Below, one piece after another: positions 9,411 through 18,257 of a DNA stretch of 64,000 bases (position 1 is the first letter of the stretch; the number at the start of each line of letters is the position of its first letter). The notes beneath the pieces are model-generated. The model ran no database searches and was not told where the DNA came from. It was given only the letters and a program-made list of their open reading frames with translations. Origin of the DNA: Oribacterium sp. KHPX15 (GTDB taxonomy: Bacteria; Bacillota; Clostridia; Lachnospirales; Lachnospiraceae); assembly GCF_900107835.1 (NCBI RefSeq), contig NZ_FNRG01000005.1, positions 102,899-166,898 on the forward strand, given 5' to 3'. The position numbers were made by a program, and so were the translations under genes.

Positions 9411-10586
9411 ATGAACACATTAAATGAAATAAAAAAAGAACTAAAACAGGAGATCCTTTCTGATCTCAAAAACGAGCAGAACCTTCAGGACGAAGAACTC
9501 TACGGAAAGATCGATGAACTGTTGCTGTCACGAAATGACCTAAGCCTCAAAAACAGACTCTATCTACGTTCTGCTATCTTCAACAGCTTCCGTCGTCTGG
9601 ATGTTCTTTCCGAGCTGCTGGATGATCCCACCATAACAGAGATCATGATAAATTCCCACAAGGAAATCTTTATCGAACGTTTCGGTCATCAGGAAAAGTG
9701 GAACAGAAGCTTTGAATCCGAGGATCAGCTTGAAGAAGTCATTCAGTCTATAGTTAGTAAGGTTAACCGTACCGTTAATACTTCCAATCCCATCGTAGAC
9801 GCCCGTCTTTCCGACGGTTCCAGAGTCCACGTGGTTCTCCCGCCCATAGCATTAAAGGGGCCTACTCTTACCATTCGTAAATTCCCGGAGCCCATCACCA
9901 TGGATAAGCTCATAAGTTATAAATCCCTGTCGGAAGAAGCGGCAGCCTTTGTTAAGGATCTTACCAGAGCAGGCTACAACATCTTCATTTCCGGAGGTAC
10001 CAACAGCGGGAAGACCACCTTCCTTAATGCTTTAAGCCAGTACATACCGGCTGAGGAAAGAGTCATCACCATCGAGGATTCCGCGGAGCTCCAGATCCGG
10101 AATGTCCATAATCTGGTCTCCATGGAAACCAGAAATGCAAATTCCGAAGGTGAAGGTCAGGTGAGTATGGCGGACCTTATAAAGGCGTCCCTTCGAATGT
10201 CTCCAAACCGTATCATCGTTGGTGAGGTCAGAGGCGGAGAGGCCCTTGATATGCTTAATGCCATGAATACGGGACACGACGGATCCATCAGTACAGGTCA
10301 CGCTAACTCTGCAAAAGACATGCTGAAACGTATGGAGGTTATGATACTTCAGGCAGCAGATCTGCCTCTTCCCGCCATAAGAAATATGATCGCTTCTGCC
10401 ATAGATGTAGTCATTCACCTGGGCAGAACAAATGACCGGAAAAGACGTGTTTTAGAAATATCGGAGGTACTTGGAGTTGAAAACGGAGAGATCGTCCTTA
10501 ACCCGCTTTATAAATTCGATGGTGAAAAGCTTCAGAAGCTTTCGGCCCTTAAACAAACAGACAAACTCATTAATAAATTACAATGA
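9411..10586 (+). CDS. cpaF: Tad secretion ATPase CpaF/TadA
   Basis: This is the hexameric cytoplasmic ATPase that powers Flp pilus assembly. An N-terminal helical region (1-60) is followed by the type II/IV secretion ATPase core: [13 protein letters not shown], Walker [11 protein letters not shown] (about 195-203), Asp box [10 protein letters not shown], Walker B region [14 protein letters not shown] and the His box [14 protein letters not shown]. The length of 391 fits Firmicute CpaF. The ATG is two bases past the previous stop with no clear ribosome site, so it is probably translated by coupling. Its last 116 bases overlap the possible start of tadB. Confidence 0.95.
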   Translation: MNTLNEIKKELKQEILSDLKNEQNLQDEELYGKIDELLLSRNDLSLKNRLYLRSAIFNSFRRLDVLSELLDDPTITEIMINSHKEIFIERFGHQEKWNRSFESEDQLEEVIQSIVSKVNRTVNTSNPIVDARLSDGSRVHVVLPPIALKGPTLTIRKFPEPITMDKLISYKSLSEEAAAFVKDLTRAGYNIFISGGTNSGKTTFLNALSQYIPAEERVITIEDSAELQIRNVHNLVSMETRNANSEGEGQVSMADLIKASLRMSPNRIIVGEVRGGEALDMLNAMNTGHDGSISTGHANSAKDMLKRMEVMILQAADLPLPAIRNMIASAIDVVIHLGRTNDRKRRVLEISEVLGVENGEIVLNPLYKFDGEKLQKLSALKQTDKLINKLQ

Positions 10587-11310
10587 TTACTATTTCACCA
10601 TACCGGAATATCTCCGGCATGTTCTTACAGCTGTGGCAGCTGATGCACTGGTGAGCTATACATTTTACCAGAGTAAGCCGGTGTTTCTGGCAGCACTGCC
10701 CGTATGTCTCATTTACCCTTTTCTTATCAAAAAAACTCTGGTGGAAAAAAGACGTGAGCAGCTGCTGGAACAGTTCAAAGAGGCCCTGTCTACATTATCC
10801 TCATTCCTTAGTGCGGGTTACTCAACGGAAAATGCTTTCAGGGTCTCGGTTCCCGAGCTTAAGCACATGTTTTCTGAGGATGCGCTCATAGTAAGGGAAT
10901 TTGAACACTTCACCAAGGGCATGGATCTTAACAAGCCTTTAGAGGATATGCTATCGGATTTTGCCTATCGTTCGGGTCTTGATGATGTATCCAATTTCGC
11001 AGAAATCTTCATCGCCGCAAAAAGGAACGGCGGAAACCTTGTTCAGATCATCGCACACACCTCAGGCATCATAAGAGACAAGGTTCAGATAATGGAGGAT
11101 ATCAAAACTTTGAATGCATCAAAGCAGTATGAACAGAAGGTCATGAATCTCATCCCCTTTGTCATCATAATCTATATGAATCTTTCTTCCCCGGACTTTT
11201 TCATGACTCTTTACACCCAGACCCTGGGCCGAATAACTATGACTGTATGCCTTCTTTTGTATTGTCTTGCAGTTTATCTTGCAAATCGCATTATGGATAT
11301 AGAGGTGTAA
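10471..11310 (+). CDS. tadB: Tad pilus inner-membrane platform protein TadB
   Basis: The protein has the TadB layout: two early membrane segments (ending FLAALPVCLIYPFLI), a cytoplasmic type II secretion F domain (LSTLSSFLSAGYSTENAF, then FAEIFIAAKRNGGNLVQII) and two membrane segments at the C-terminus. The start is uncertain. The 10471 start is a TTG inside cpaF, three bases after GGAGG; a second TTG at 10477 is better spaced from it. In-frame candidates nearer the cpaF stop (for example ATG 10522) lack a ribosome site. The conserved part begins at about residue 36 ([12 protein letters not shown]), just past the cpaF stop. Confidence 0.85.
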   Translation: MELKTERSSLTRFINSMVKSFRSFRPLNKQTNSLINYNDYYFTIPEYLRHVLTAVAADALVSYTFYQSKPVFLAALPVCLIYPFLIKKTLVEKRREQLLEQFKEALSTLSSFLSAGYSTENAFRVSVPELKHMFSEDALIVREFEHFTKGMDLNKPLEDMLSDFAYRSGLDDVSNFAEIFIAAKRNGGNLVQIIAHTSGIIRDKVQIMEDIKTLNASKQYEQKVMNLIPFVIIIYMNLSSPDFFMTLYTQTLGRITMTVCLLLYCLAVYLANRIMDIEV

Positions 11311-11314
11311 CCAA

Positions 11315-12712
11315 ATGAAAGCTAAAAAAACATTAATTACAGCTTTTCAAAACAGGATGAGACAGCTTTCAGTGAAGCTCAGGAAGATTCCCCGAAAACT
11401 ACTGAAGGAGCAGATGCTTTGTATAGGAGTATCGCTGATACTCAGTGTTCTGGTTTTTCTTAGCTCCCAGTCCGGGAACATTATCACAGGCGGAAACCTT
11501 ATAGAAAGAAACAGCTATGGAAGCAGTGACAGGAATCTCACTCTGGAGGTTTCAGGTTTACGTGACGACTCGGATGTATCCCTGGATATAAAAGTAAGTC
11601 CCAGACGTTACAGTAAAGAGGAAGCTGACCTGGTATTTCAGGATATCGTCGAAAATATCGAAGGCATAATCATAAAGGACGAGGGTGAAAGTCTTGCGGC
11701 TGTAAGTCATGATCTAAACCTTGTAACCAGGCTTAAAGAAAGAGGCGTCGACCTGTCATGGGATTTCTATCCCGAAACCGGGGATCAGGAATCCTACAGA
11801 AAATACAGACATCTTATCGATGATAACGGTCAGGTTCATAATGATACCATACCTGAAGGTGAAGTTGTTACAGGCTACCTTTCACTTGTTATGAGTACCT
11901 TTATAGTTCCGGAGGAGACTGATTCTCAGGGTGGAACCTCCAAAGACTACACAAAGGTCAAGTATCATTCCGAGCCATACAAGATCTATGTTAATATAAT
12001 CCCTCCCGAATTCAGTGAATATGAGCTTCTCCTTAGAAGCCTTAAGGAAAAGATAAGTGCAGCAGATATGTCCGCTCTCGGTAATGATTCCGTAACTCTT
12101 CCAACTGAACACGAGGGAAGGTCCATAAGCTATCATGAACCTTCAGATCAAACCTATCTTTTTATGCCTCTTCTCGGTTTAATCGCTGCCATGGCTTTAT
12201 ATCTTCGTCAGGGTTCTGTTGCAAAGGAAGAAAAAAAGAAAAAAGAAACTCTTCTCATGCTTGATTATTCCGATCTTGTGTCAAAACTTATGGTCTATAC
12301 CGGAGCCGGGCTTACCATAAAAAATGCCTTTATAACTATTTCAAAAGGCTACGACAATCTGGTACAAAGAAAGCTTAAACCGGATCGTCCTCTCTATCAG
12401 GAGTTAAGAACACTTTGTTTTCAGTTCAATAGAAATATGCCGGAATCCGAGGTTTATCTTGACCTTGGGCGACGCATAAATCTTAAGTCTTATACAAAAC
12501 TTGTATCTCTTATTGAGCAAAACCGCCGTACAGGAACAAAAAATCTCAGAGCCATGCTGGAGCTCGAAATGAATGATGCTTTCGAGCAGCGAAAAACCAC
12601 AGCCAAACGTCTGGGTGAAGAGGCCGGCACCAAACTGCTGCTGCCCTTGTTTCTATTACTCGGCATAGTGATGGTCATAGTTATCGTTCCGGCTCTCACA
12701 GCCATAAGATAA
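11315..12712 (+). CDS. TadC-like platform protein with large insert
   Basis: The C-terminal 170 residues are a type II secretion F domain as in TadC (LMVYTGAGLTIKNAFITIS, then IEQNRRTGTKNLRAMLELE), ending in a membrane segment (LPLFLLLGIVMVIVIVPAL). Unlike the usual TadC of about 300 residues, this one has 465: a first membrane segment at about 34-51 is followed by some 225 polar residues with beta-strand character before the second at about 280-298. The insert is probably exposed outside the membrane. It starts four bases after tadB with a GAGGTG ribosome site. Its job with TadB is to anchor the ATPase and pilus base. Confidence 0.8.
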   Translation: MKAKKTLITAFQNRMRQLSVKLRKIPRKLLKEQMLCIGVSLILSVLVFLSSQSGNIITGGNLIERNSYGSSDRNLTLEVSGLRDDSDVSLDIKVSPRRYSKEEADLVFQDIVENIEGIIIKDEGESLAAVSHDLNLVTRLKERGVDLSWDFYPETGDQESYRKYRHLIDDNGQVHNDTIPEGEVVTGYLSLVMSTFIVPEETDSQGGTSKDYTKVKYHSEPYKIYVNIIPPEFSEYELLLRSLKEKISAADMSALGNDSVTLPTEHEGRSISYHEPSDQTYLFMPLLGLIAAMALYLRQGSVAKEEKKKKETLLMLDYSDLVSKLMVYTGAGLTIKNAFITISKGYDNLVQRKLKPDRPLYQELRTLCFQFNRNMPESEVYLDLGRRINLKSYTKLVSLIEQNRRTGTKNLRAMLELEMNDAFEQRKTTAKRLGEEAGTKLLLPLFLLLGIVMVIVIVPALTAIR

Positions 12713-12907
12713 TGCTTTGACATTCACTTTTACCCCCTCTTTTTCCGGATTAATGTCCGGTTCAATATAAGATCCGGTTTGACTCTCAAACTACTGTCAA
12801 ACTGTTTTTCTCCGGGGTTAATCCCGGCAAAATCATTCAAAAAGTGTCACCATAGTGCCACTTAATACTTAATTTAACGAGGAATAATCCTCAGAAGGAG
12901 ATTTAAA
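12713..12907 (+). other. Intergenic leader before the pilin gene
   Basis: This 195-base gap holds several short CCGG-containing inverted repeats (for example CCGGGGTTAATCCCGG) and two TTGAC-type hexamers, but none is properly spaced from a -10 that I can defend. An internal promoter for the pilin gene is likely, since pilins need high expression, but I cannot fix its position. Confidence 0.3.
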
Positions 12908-13237
12908 ATGAACATCACAACAACTACTATGCACTCATCACCTTTATCTGTTTTAGCTTTCGGCCCCTTTGGTCCCCTTGAGTATCTGGCAAGAAAAGTA
13001 ATTGAATTTTTCAAAGGACTTCAGTTTACTCTTTTCTGCTGCGATCAGAAGGCAAAGAGAGCCCTTAGATCCCACATGGATTATGTCATCAACGGTGAAT
13101 CCGGAATCGGAACTATTGAGATGGTACTGATTCTGGTAGTACTCATTGCCCTTGTACTTGTATTCAAAGGAAGGATCAATGACCTCCTCACCAACATCTT
13201 CGACCAGATCGACAGCTCAGCACAAAGCGTATATTGA
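12908..13237 (+). CDS. Flp-type (type IVb) prepilin
   Basis: This is the probable major pilin subunit. The processing motif is G66 followed by IGTIE, with the required glutamate at +5, then a 17-residue hydrophobic helix (MVLILVVLIALVLVF) and a short hydrophilic tail, which is the whole mature Flp subunit of about 43 residues. The aromatic residue usual at +6 is a methionine here. The leader of 66 residues is far longer than the usual 10-30. It is well supported, since AAGGAG sits before the ATG at 12908 while the in-frame ATG at 13076 has no ribosome site. It would be cleaved by one or both A24 peptidases of the locus. Confidence 0.85.
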   Translation: MNITTTTMHSSPLSVLAFGPFGPLEYLARKVIEFFKGLQFTLFCCDQKAKRALRSHMDYVINGESGIGTIEMVLILVVLIALVLVFKGRINDLLTNIFDQIDSSAQSVY

Positions 13238-15261
13238 TGTTAAAGAAAGAAACAAAATCCTCAGTGACCATATTTATGGCACTTAGCTTCACCATGATAG
13301 CCGCTTTACTGCTGACAATTACAGAATCCTGCAGAACCGTCGGAGAACGGTTCTACTGGCAGGTCGCGGCGGATGCTTCAATGGAATCACTTTTTTCGCA
13401 GTACCACCGGGGACTTTGGGAAAACTATCGTCTCCTCGGTCTTCAGTACCGGACAGACGGGGATCTCATTGAAGAGTTCTATGATTTTTCCGAGCCCTAC
13501 AGAAGTGCCCATAATCTTTTTCCGGGTAATCTGAAGGAGGACAACATTGACCTTAACAGTCATCTGCATATCACCGAGGATACCTGTTTTCAGGAGGAAA
13601 TTCTTGAATACATGAAGTACGGCATGATTGATTCTATGATCCGTTTTGCGGGTTCCGATAAAAACGAATCCTATCTCTCTGAGGAAATGCAGAATATCTT
13701 TAAACGCACTACCGAAACCTCTGAAATCAGGGAACTCCAAAAGAAGTATGCCCTTGATTCCAATGATCTAAAGGCTGTGGAGGATGCGATTTTCAATGTT
13801 GATGCCTCTGCCAAAAACGCCAATGCATGTCACCATGACGCCTGGTCAGATCTTAAAAATGAATCTCCTGACGGGTTCTACGGTTCAAAAGACAATTTTA
13901 TGGGGTCTCTTGACAAAATAGATTCGTCAGTTTCCGATTACACTGCCGCAGCAGATTCTCTTGCAGAGAAAGTCTCTGAACTAAGGAGCGATTTCGAATC
14001 CCGTAAGTCTTCACTTTCCGAAGAGGGCATCGCTGCCATAGAAGCAGAGATTTCCGAATACGAAAGCTACGTTTCGGGAACCGGGGCCGTAAGATCAGAA
14101 ATAGAAGCCATGCCGGAAAAAACTTCCCGGCTTCGGGTCGATGCCGACCGGGTGGAAACCGACGTTCAGGAATTTGAAGAGTGGCTTCAGGAAGCGATGG
14201 AAGAATGTGATGACGATGAGGATGAGGATTATGATTTTGAAGCTGAAATAACCGCCTTTTACAGCAGTGCCTCAGGAGACTGGAACAGTTTTCCACTTGT
14301 TGCATATAACGGTGAGGTATCCGAGATAAACAGCCATAACAAGCAGCTTCTCGACAATATCAGCACCTTTTTAGAGGGCGAACTCCTCTCCCTGGTACTC
14401 CCTGAAGGTCAGGCAATTCCATCCAAAACAAAGGTTAATGACAGTAATCCACATTTTATGACGGATTCCACAGCCAATCCGGTGGAAATCGCTCTTATGG
14501 GTGAATACGCTATGAAGTATTTCAACTACTATCATCAGGGTACCCAGAATAAAGAATCTCTTCCCCCAAGCGGAAATACAGGTCTTGAACTTGAGTACCT
14601 GTTGGAAGGCAAGGAAAGTGATTATGATAATCTTTCCGAATTTGTCACTAAGCTTGTCACTCTGAGAGAAGGTCTCAATCTCATATATCTCTATACAGAT
14701 ACCGCTAAAAGAAATGAAGCCAGGGCTTTCGTTACTGCCTTTTTATGTGTAACCGCAAACCCTGCCCTTATATCGGTTTTCACCTTCTTTGTACTTGGAA
14801 TCTGGGCACTTGCCCAATCCATAAAAGACGTTAAGACACTGCTTTCAAATGGTCGTGTCCCTGTTTTCCATGATTCAGAAACCTGGTCAATGGATATAGG
14901 CGACTTGCTGGATTTCGGAAGCAGCCGATCCATAGAAGCAGATAATACAGCAAAAAAAGGCCTGTCCTACAGAGATTACTTAAGAACCTTTTTGCTGGGA
15001 CAGGGCATCATTGATCAGACTCTGGTCAATAAAAGGATGCTCAGCCGCATAGAAAGAAACCTTCGCACCATCGGAAAGGATCCGGAGTCAACATTCTCCA
15101 TAGACGAATGTCTCTATGCTCTCGAGATAGACATTGAGCCTGATACAAGGCACGTTATGTACGGTACCGGAATTTTGAATCTGGCAGCAGGAAATGTTCC
15201 CGAAAAAGATTACTCTTTCCAGGTTTCAACCTATTACAAATATAAAAATGATACCCATTAA
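13237..15261 (+). CDS. Large TadG/DUF5702-like pilus-locus protein
   Basis: The protein has one N-terminal membrane segment preceded by basic residues (SVTIFMALSFTMIAALLLTITESCR, residues about 8-32), then about 460 residues predicted outside with long helical, acidic coiled-coil stretches (about 150-340), and a second hydrophobic region near residue 500 (FVTAFLCVTANPALISVFTFFVLGIWAL). The sequence after the first segment (YWQVAADASMESLFSQYHRGLWENYRLLGL) matches my memory of the DUF5702 proteins that follow Flp genes in Lachnospiraceae. They probably act as TadG-like minor components. The ATG overlaps the pilin stop (TGATG), so translation is coupled. Confidence 0.72.
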   Translation: MLKKETKSSVTIFMALSFTMIAALLLTITESCRTVGERFYWQVAADASMESLFSQYHRGLWENYRLLGLQYRTDGDLIEEFYDFSEPYRSAHNLFPGNLKEDNIDLNSHLHITEDTCFQEEILEYMKYGMIDSMIRFAGSDKNESYLSEEMQNIFKRTTETSEIRELQKKYALDSNDLKAVEDAIFNVDASAKNANACHHDAWSDLKNESPDGFYGSKDNFMGSLDKIDSSVSDYTAAADSLAEKVSELRSDFESRKSSLSEEGIAAIEAEISEYESYVSGTGAVRSEIEAMPEKTSRLRVDADRVETDVQEFEEWLQEAMEECDDDEDEDYDFEAEITAFYSSASGDWNSFPLVAYNGEVSEINSHNKQLLDNISTFLEGELLSLVLPEGQAIPSKTKVNDSNPHFMTDSTANPVEIALMGEYAMKYFNYYHQGTQNKESLPPSGNTGLELEYLLEGKESDYDNLSEFVTKLVTLREGLNLIYLYTDTAKRNEARAFVTAFLCVTANPALISVFTFFVLGIWALAQSIKDVKTLLSNGRVPVFHDSETWSMDIGDLLDFGSSRSIEADNTAKKGLSYRDYLRTFLLGQGIIDQTLVNKRMLSRIERNLRTIGKDPESTFSIDECLYALEIDIEPDTRHVMYGTGILNLAAGNVPEKDYSFQVSTYYKYKNDTH

Positions 15262-15272
15262 GTGAGTCCGAC

Positions 15273-16181
15273 ATGAAAAAGAAAGTATTTAAACGTACAT
15301 TGCGCTTATTTCAAAACTCCAAGTACGAACAAACGCAATCAGAAAATAAAAATAAAAACAAATATATCACACAACTTAATACTTTTCTTCATTCATCATG
15401 CCGTTCTTCATATACGGTGGAGGCAACTCTCTCATTAACACTGCTCATTTTTGCCTGCGTTGTCCTCATGACACCCATGTTGATCCTGAACCACCAGCGT
15501 AATGCTCTTATGATCCTTGAAGAAAATTCCCGAATGGTGGCTCAGGAAAAATACATTGAATACTACACAAGGAAAGACGGAACCCTGAAGCTGGATAAAG
15601 ATATGGTAAGCAGCTTTGAAACCACCCTTTCCGCCCTTGCTCTCGGTCACCAGATAGAGCAGCCGGGGATGGCACATATCGATATGCTTAAGGATTCCGA
15701 GGTAACCGATAAAAACATCAAGTATGTGGCTGATTATGATGCCGTATTACCTTTTTCGGTTTTTGGCCTGAACAGTATTGAGCAGCAGGTAGTAAGCAGC
15801 AGGAGAGCATGGATAGGTGCAGATGGAAACCGGTGGATGGAAGATAACGGAAACACCGGAATAAAGGATGATATCACGGTTTATGTAAGTACAAAGGAAA
15901 GCGATGTTTATCACACTACCATGGACTGTACCTATATAACTCATGAAATACATAAGGCTTCCGGAGAAGAAATGAAAACCCTTCGAACGAAGTTTGGAGG
16001 ACGATTTTCTCCCTGTGCCTCCTGCAGACCAAATACAAGAATGTCAGTTGTATACTATACCAGCGGTGCCAGAAGCTATCACAGTACTCCCACTTGTAAA
16101 ACCTTATCAAGTTACATTCAACCCTTTAAAAAATCCGAAGCAGAGGCTATGGGCAAACATGGCTGCATTCGCTGCGGTTAG
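15273..16181 (+). CDS. TadE-like pseudopilin with two C-terminal Cys/His modules
   Basis: A basic N-terminus of about 45 residues precedes a pilin-like segment (SSYTVEATLSLTLLIFACVV, with the glutamate of TadE-type helices), which makes this a TadE-like minor pilin. Residues 210-249 and 268-302 are two copies of a metal-binding-like module, VYHTTMDC...CASC and SYHSTPTC...CIRC, each with one His, one Cys and a CxxC pair. Such modules resemble the Ada/nuclease-associated zinc ribbon. It is 12 bases downstream of the DUF5702-like gene and ends seven bases before the second prepilin peptidase. Confidence 0.75.
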   Translation: MKKKVFKRTLRLFQNSKYEQTQSENKNKNKYITQLNTFLHSSCRSSYTVEATLSLTLLIFACVVLMTPMLILNHQRNALMILEENSRMVAQEKYIEYYTRKDGTLKLDKDMVSSFETTLSALALGHQIEQPGMAHIDMLKDSEVTDKNIKYVADYDAVLPFSVFGLNSIEQQVVSSRRAWIGADGNRWMEDNGNTGIKDDITVYVSTKESDVYHTTMDCTYITHEIHKASGEEMKTLRTKFGGRFSPCASCRPNTRMSVVYYTSGARSYHSTPTCKTLSSYIQPFKKSEAEAMGKHGCIRCG

Positions 16182-16188
16182 AATCCAT

Positions 16189-16674
16189 ATGTTAAATACA
16201 ATTATTTTATTTAAAGCCTGTTTTTTAATTTTTCTGTTTTATTTTTTCTTAGCCTGTGCATTTGATCTGAAATACAGAGCTGTGCCAACTATGATACATC
16301 TTATTTTTATCCTTACAGGATTCCCTTTGTTCCTGTACCTGAACATTTTCACCGTGACAGCTTTTGACTTCCCTGTATTGAACGAGCTGGTCCTGCGATT
16401 TCTTCCGGGTCTCCTGTTACTTTTTGTTAGCATAGTTTCAAGGGGATCTCTCGGAATAGGAGATGCCATATTTATGACCATTTCAGCCCTTTATATCGAT
16501 CTGAGATCCATACTTTTTATCTTTATCAGCGGCTTTCTTTCAGCATTTATGGTAAGTGCTGTAATGCTTATTTACGGAAAGATGAAAAACAAGGATCTAC
16601 ACCATATGTCACTGCCCCTTATACCCCTTATGCTGCCGGGGCTTTACCCAATTCTTATGAATCTTAACCTTTAA
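16189..16674 (+). CDS. Type IV prepilin peptidase, A24 family, second copy
   Basis: A membrane protease of 161 residues. The catalytic aspartates are D26 (FDLKYRAVP) and D92 (LGIGDAIF), and several membrane segments flank them. The open frame extends upstream into the previous gene, but the first start outside it is the ATG at 16189, seven bases after the TadE-like stop; no clear ribosome site is seen, which suggests coupling. It is only distantly similar to the first peptidase of this locus, so the two may act on different substrates (for example Flp versus the TadE-like pseudopilins). Confidence 0.82.
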   Translation: MLNTIILFKACFLIFLFYFFLACAFDLKYRAVPTMIHLIFILTGFPLFLYLNIFTVTAFDFPVLNELVLRFLPGLLLLFVSIVSRGSLGIGDAIFMTISALYIDLRSILFIFISGFLSAFMVSAVMLIYGKMKNKDLHHMSLPLIPLMLPGLYPILMNLNL

Positions 16675-16693
16675 TCTCTAACCCGGAGTAACC

Positions 16694-16930
16694 ATGAACA
16701 CAATTGAAGCCACCTATGTACTAAGCTTTACTTTTTTAGTTATAGCTACTTTGATAAACGGAGCCGTCCACCTTCAATCAAAGATCAATAATTTCACAAG
16801 AACTGCCATCGAAGAGGAAGTGGACAGCCATAAACAGGATGGTGAAAAAATATTTAAACCGGAAAATTTCATTCGGGAAATCAGTATATTTGAGCAGGAC
16901 ATGGATCCTGCAGAAGAAGGAGAGTCCTAA
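16694..16930 (+). CDS. Small pseudopilin-like protein of the Tad locus
   Basis: This protein of 78 residues begins directly with a pilin-like helix (MNTIEATYVLSFTFLVIATLI), containing a TIEA motif like that of the TadE-like protein, followed by a hydrophilic tail. There is almost no leader, so it may be uncleaved. GGAG precedes the ATG, and the next gene starts two bases after the stop. Function is inferred only from the helix and position. Confidence 0.6.
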   Translation: MNTIEATYVLSFTFLVIATLINGAVHLQSKINNFTRTAIEEEVDSHKQDGEKIFKPENFIREISIFEQDMDPAEEGES

Positions 16931-16932
16931 TC

Positions 16933-18177
16933 ATGGAAAAAAATATCAGTTTTGAACATTCACTTACACACAGTTTCATGAACATCAGGAATATGGATAT
17001 ATCACCGGAAGCATATGAAACAAAGCTTTTAAAAGAAACCCCTGTACCCGGTGCTTTACCTTTAGTTTATGAACATTCACCGGAAGGTACGATCTTAAGC
17101 TACAATGTCACCGGTCTTGAACCCATGAACAGTCTTTTTGAAACAAAAGCATTATCCCACCTGGACATCTCAGTCTTTATGGAGTGTCTCAATGATTTTC
17201 TTTCCTCCCTGGAAGAGTATATGATCTCTGAAAACTCCGTATTCCTTTCCCCATCTTCCGTTTTCTACAATCCGGATAATAACAAGTGGCTTTTTACGCT
17301 GATTCCGGCATATGACAATGTTTTCCGGGATGAACTTACAGAGCTTCTCACATATGTTTTAAAGCATATTGATTATGAAGATGACAGAGCCGTCATCATC
17401 GGCTATTCCTTATTCCAGGAAACAGGCAAGGAGTTCTATCAGTTGACCGACCTCATGCGTATCGTGCGCACAAACATAGAGAAAGAAAAGGAAATAAAGA
17501 ATGCTGCTGTTGAGAATCCCAAAAAACATCCGGGTCTCATATCGAAGGATGGCATTTTCAGACCTGTGGATGCCGGGATAATCCTGAACAATACCGGTAA
17601 AGATTCTTCCTCAACTCTTACATACAGTAATGAAGCTTGTGAAGATACTGAATTTATGAAGCTGAAAGCTCAGCTAAAGGGTGAAAAGTATGATGGGGTC
17701 TCCGGATCTTCCTTCGATAACATACCTCTGTCTTCCGTATCCTCATATCCGGAAACCGGTACAGGTAATATCTCCTTCCCTTCAGATTACGGCAAGGATA
17801 AATACCCGAATAATGATCTTTCTCAAAATGTGGAGGTTCGTAATCTGGCAGAACCTGAGGATGCAAATCTGTTCGGAATATTTACATTCCCACAGATCCA
17901 TAAGTCCAAAGAAAACAGAAAAACTGAAACTTTGCAGAATGAAGCAACAATAAAAGACAGGCTTGATTCTAAATCCGGGGATCATTCTCTTAAGGGAAAG
18001 ATTTTGCTTTCTGTTCTTCTTATGATCCTGATTCCATCTCTCGTCTGGTTCCTGAAAGGTGCTTTTGTATTTAGAAAAACCCTTCCTCTCATCATGGCTT
18101 TAGAAGTAGGCCTGTCTCTTATGATATTACTTGATCTCATCATGCATAAAATGCCTGATGAAGCTCAGGTTGCATGA
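16933..18177 (+). CDS. DUF6382-like protein of the Tad locus, without FHA domain
   Basis: The first 190 residues (SFEHSLTHSFMNI, LPLVYEHSPEGTILSYNVTGLEPM, YNPDNNKWLFTLIPAYDN) match the N-terminal domain I know as DUF6382, which in related loci is usually joined to a C-terminal FHA domain. Here a low-complexity polar linker (about 190-350) is followed by two membrane segments (ILLSVLLMILIPSLVWFL and LPLIMALEVGLSLMILLDLIM) and no FHA motif can be seen. AAGGAGAG precedes the ATG. It is the last gene of the pilus run; a convergent gene begins 80 bases on and I see no clear terminator between them. Confidence 0.65.
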   Translation: MEKNISFEHSLTHSFMNIRNMDISPEAYETKLLKETPVPGALPLVYEHSPEGTILSYNVTGLEPMNSLFETKALSHLDISVFMECLNDFLSSLEEYMISENSVFLSPSSVFYNPDNNKWLFTLIPAYDNVFRDELTELLTYVLKHIDYEDDRAVIIGYSLFQETGKEFYQLTDLMRIVRTNIEKEKEIKNAAVENPKKHPGLISKDGIFRPVDAGIILNNTGKDSSSTLTYSNEACEDTEFMKLKAQLKGEKYDGVSGSSFDNIPLSSVSSYPETGTGNISFPSDYGKDKYPNNDLSQNVEVRNLAEPEDANLFGIFTFPQIHKSKENRKTETLQNEATIKDRLDSKSGDHSLKGKILLSVLLMILIPSLVWFLKGAFVFRKTLPLIMALEVGLSLMILLDLIMHKMPDEAQVA

Positions 18178-18257
18178 TACATATTAATTCCATTCCACTG
18201 TCAAACTGCGGCACAGATGGTGATGTGAAGCTATTTTTCACAGTACTACTCTGCTGC

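Noticed and set aside
13898..14305. Minus-strand basic frame opposite the DUF5702-like gene
   Set aside because: High Arg/His/Pro content is typical of reverse-strand reading; no start signals.
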